DNA of 64,000 bases from Streptomyces sp. NBC_00224 (GTDB taxonomy: Bacteria > Actinomycetota > Actinomycetes > Streptomycetales > Streptomycetaceae): NCBI RefSeq assembly GCF_041435195.1, contig NZ_CP108106.1, forward strand, positions 3,933,501-3,997,500. Reading direction: 5' to 3'. The first letter of the stretch is position 1, and every line of letters starts with the position of its first letter. Shown here piece after piece: positions 60,358-64,000 of this stretch. The notes under the pieces are model-generated. The model saw only the letters and a list, made by a program, of their open reading frames with translations. It made no database searches and was not told the DNA's origin. Position numbers and translations under genes: made by a program.

Positions 60358-61668
60358 GTGGCTCTCACCGGACGCACTGCTCTGCTCGCCGCTCTCGGCT
60401 CCGTCCCCGTCGGCGTATGGGCCCCGAGCTGGGCGGGAATGCTCGCGGTCAACGCCCCCCTCACACTCGCAATGATGTGCGACTACGCCCTCGCCGCGCC
60501 AGTGCGAAAGCTTCAATTCACCCGAAACGGTGATACATCAGTTCGACTAGGTGACGCCGCTGAGGTCGTCCTCACCGTCACCAACCCCTCTGGACGCCCC
60601 TTGCGGGCCCAGCTCCGCGACGCCTGGCCGCCCAGCAGCTGGGCTTCCGACGCCGAACAGAACGCCTCCCGACACGCGTTGGCGGTTCCGGCCGGCGAAC
60701 GCCGCCGCCTCACCACGGCTCTGCGCCCGACCCGGCGGGGCGACCGCCACTCCCAGCAGATCACCGTCCGCTCATACGGACCGCTCGGCCTCGTCTCCCG
60801 GCAAGGCAGCCACCACGTCCCCTGGACCGTGCGCGTGCTGCCGCCGTTCACCAGCCGCAAGCACCTGCCGTCCCGACTGGCCCGGCTGCGCGAACTCGAC
60901 GGCCGCACCAGCGTGTTGACCCGAGGGGAAGGCACCGAGTTCGACAGCCTGCGCCCCTATGTCCCCGGCGACGACACCCGCTCCATCGACTGGCGCGCCA
61001 CTGCCCGGCAGAACGCCGTCGCCGTACGCACCTGGCGGCCCGAACGCGATCGTCACATCCTCGTCGTCCTCGATACGGGGCGCACGTCGGCGGGCCGCGT
61101 CGGAGACGTCCCCCGCCTGGACGCCGCCATGGACGCCACTCTGCTTCTCGCCGCACTCGCCTCCCGCGCAGGCGACCGCGTCGACCTCCTCGCGTATGAC
61201 CGTCGTGTACGGGCCCAGGTACAGGGCCGTGCCGTCGGCGAACTCCTGCCCTCTCTGGTCAACGCACTCGCGCCCCTAGAGCCCGAGCTGGTGGAAACGG
61301 ATGCCCGAGGCTTGAGCACCGCCGCGCTCGCCAACGCTCCTCGGCGTTCCTTGATCGTGCTGCTGACCAGCCTGGACGCAGCCCCCGTGGAGGAAGGCCT
61401 GCTCCCCGTTCTCCCGCAGCTCACGAAGCGCCACACAGTCCTGGTCGCGGCGATTGCCGACCCCCACATCAAGAAGATGGCGGAGTCACGTGGCACTGTG
61501 GACGCCATTTACGAAGCGGCCGCTGCCAGCCGCACGCAGGAACAGCGACGCCGCACGGCTGAACAGCTGATGCGCCATGGCGTTACCGTCGTGGACGCCA
61601 CCCCGGATGAACTTGCTCCGGCGTTGGCCGACGCATACCTGGAGCTAAAGGCTGCGGGCCGACTCTGA
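60358..61668 (+). CDS. DUF58 domain protein, MoxR partner
   Basis: This 436-residue protein is the usual partner of MoxR. Two short membrane segments come first (about 5-45), then a beta-rich region (DTSVRLGDAAEVVLTVTNPSGRPL) and the DUF58 core: EFDSLRPYVPGDDTRSIDWRATARQNAVAVRTW near 195-225, the signature of the family, and a von Willebrand-like fold with ILVVLDTGRTSAGRV. The usual Asp-rich metal site is partly present. The GTG at 60358 follows the MoxR stop by 10 bases. It is the last gene of the five-gene operon and is convergent with the rRNA operon. Confidence 0.9.
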   Translation: MALTGRTALLAALGSVPVGVWAPSWAGMLAVNAPLTLAMMCDYALAAPVRKLQFTRNGDTSVRLGDAAEVVLTVTNPSGRPLRAQLRDAWPPSSWASDAEQNASRHALAVPAGERRRLTTALRPTRRGDRHSQQITVRSYGPLGLVSRQGSHHVPWTVRVLPPFTSRKHLPSRLARLRELDGRTSVLTRGEGTEFDSLRPYVPGDDTRSIDWRATARQNAVAVRTWRPERDRHILVVLDTGRTSAGRVGDVPRLDAAMDATLLLAALASRAGDRVDLLAYDRRVRAQVQGRAVGELLPSLVNALAPLEPELVETDARGLSTAALANAPRRSLIVLLTSLDAAPVEEGLLPVLPQLTKRHTVLVAAIADPHIKKMAESRGTVDAIYEAAAASRTQEQRRRTAEQLMRHGVTVVDATPDELAPALADAYLELKAAGRL

Positions 61669-61718
61669 TTGGGGCGGGTTGGGACAGAGGAAGTCCGACC
61701 TGAACGGGCCCTGAACGC

Positions 61719-61763
61719 AAAAATGCCTCAACCCCCGGCCCAAAAGGGCACGGGGGTTGAGGC
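61719..61763 (-). terminator. rRNA operon intrinsic terminator
   Basis: GCCTCAACCCCC (61725-61736) pairs with GGGGGTTGAGGC (61752-61763), with an inner GCCC-AAAA-GGGC stem at 61738-61749. On the minus strand it is followed by a U run (AAAAA at 61719-61723 on the plus strand). It ends the rRNA transcript right after 5S. Confidence 0.92.
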
Positions 61764-61771
61764 TAAAGATT

Positions 61772-61890
61772 GTTCGGCGGCGTCCTACTCTCCCACAGGG
61801 TCCCCCCTGCAGTACCATCGGCGCTGAAAGGCTTAGCTTCCGGGTTCGGAATGTAACCGGGCGTTTCCCTAACGCTATGACCACCGAAAC
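61772..61890 (-). rRNA. rrf: 5S ribosomal RNA
   Basis: Read on the minus strand, the gene starts GTTTCGGTGGTCATAGCG and ends near GGACGCCGCCGAAC. The conserved CCGAACCCGGAAGCTAAGC block (loop B/C region) lies near 61835-61855. At about 119 nt the length is normal; both ends are approximate by one or two bases. It follows 23S in the usual 16S-23S-5S order and is followed by the operon terminator. Confidence 0.95.
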
Positions 61891-61967
61891 ACTATGAAAT
61901 TAACGATGCTGGTGTAGACACAGCTGTTCGTTATTTCAGAACTAACACAGTGGACGCGAGCAACTGA

Positions 61968-64000
<2,033 letters not shown>

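Noticed and set aside
61891..61967. Possible tRNA in the 23S-5S spacer
   Set aside because: No cloverleaf, TTCGA-type T loop or CCA end is visible in the 77-base spacer.

Overview
The window looks like a Streptomyces chromosome. GC is extreme throughout, GTG and TTG starts are common, genes are joined by ATGA/GTGA overlaps, and the gene set is actinobacterial: a 1656-residue NAD-glutamate dehydrogenase, mtrA-mtrB-lpqB, a SecA without a zinc tail, a long-form Hpf and an Rv3235-like protein. I count 43 protein genes (the first cut by the left edge) plus a 5S rRNA and part of a 23S rRNA on the minus strand. I see no tRNA, CRISPR, insertion sequence or prophage. Gene and family names come from reading motifs; no database search was run.

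Layout. 1-1946: end of an FtsK/SpoIIIE-type ATPase. 2332-5917: a sugar-type ABC importer (binding lipoprotein plus two permeases, no ATPase); one permease carries an unusual extracytoplasmic insert. 6001-31087: a large cell-surface glycopolymer island. It has four proteins with TagF-like (CDP-glycerol glycerophosphotransferase-like) domains, three of them fused to family-2 glycosyltransferase domains, and a further GT2 protein. It also has the four dTDP-L-rhamnose genes (rfbA, rfbB, rfbD and, on the other strand, rfbC), a minus-strand cassette resembling a three-part lipid-linked sugar system, two further polytopic membrane proteins of GT-C type, and a two-gene TagGH-type exporter with a divergent TetR regulator.

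31155-34168: two tandem Ser/Thr kinases, ending in a perfect 18-bp-stem terminator shared with the convergent glutamate dehydrogenase (34240-39210). 39714-47376: a DJ-1/PfpI protein, a HAD hydrolase, a DUF6912-like protein, an Rv3235-like protein, secA, an acetyltransferase and a YcaQ/AlkX-like protein. 47427-56050, all minus strand: a LuxR-type response regulator, hpf, comF-like, lpqB, mtrB, mtrA, mtnA. 56206-61668: a tight plus-strand operon of a membrane protein, DUF4129, DUF4350, MoxR ATPase and DUF58. 61725-64000: rRNA operon terminator, 5S and the 3' two thirds of 23S, read leftwards.

How it fits together. dTDP-rhamnose enzymes supply an activated sugar; GT2 and TagF-like proteins would build a phosphate-linked or glycosylated polymer in the cytoplasm; the TagGH-type ABC pair would export it; GT-C type proteins would add lipid-linked sugars outside. 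The island is also where most of the odd features sit: a GT2 domain that has lost its metal-binding motif, short in-frame tandem repeats in three enzymes, copies of two dispersed intergenic hairpin repeats, and a three-copy operator-like motif between the TetR gene and the exporter.
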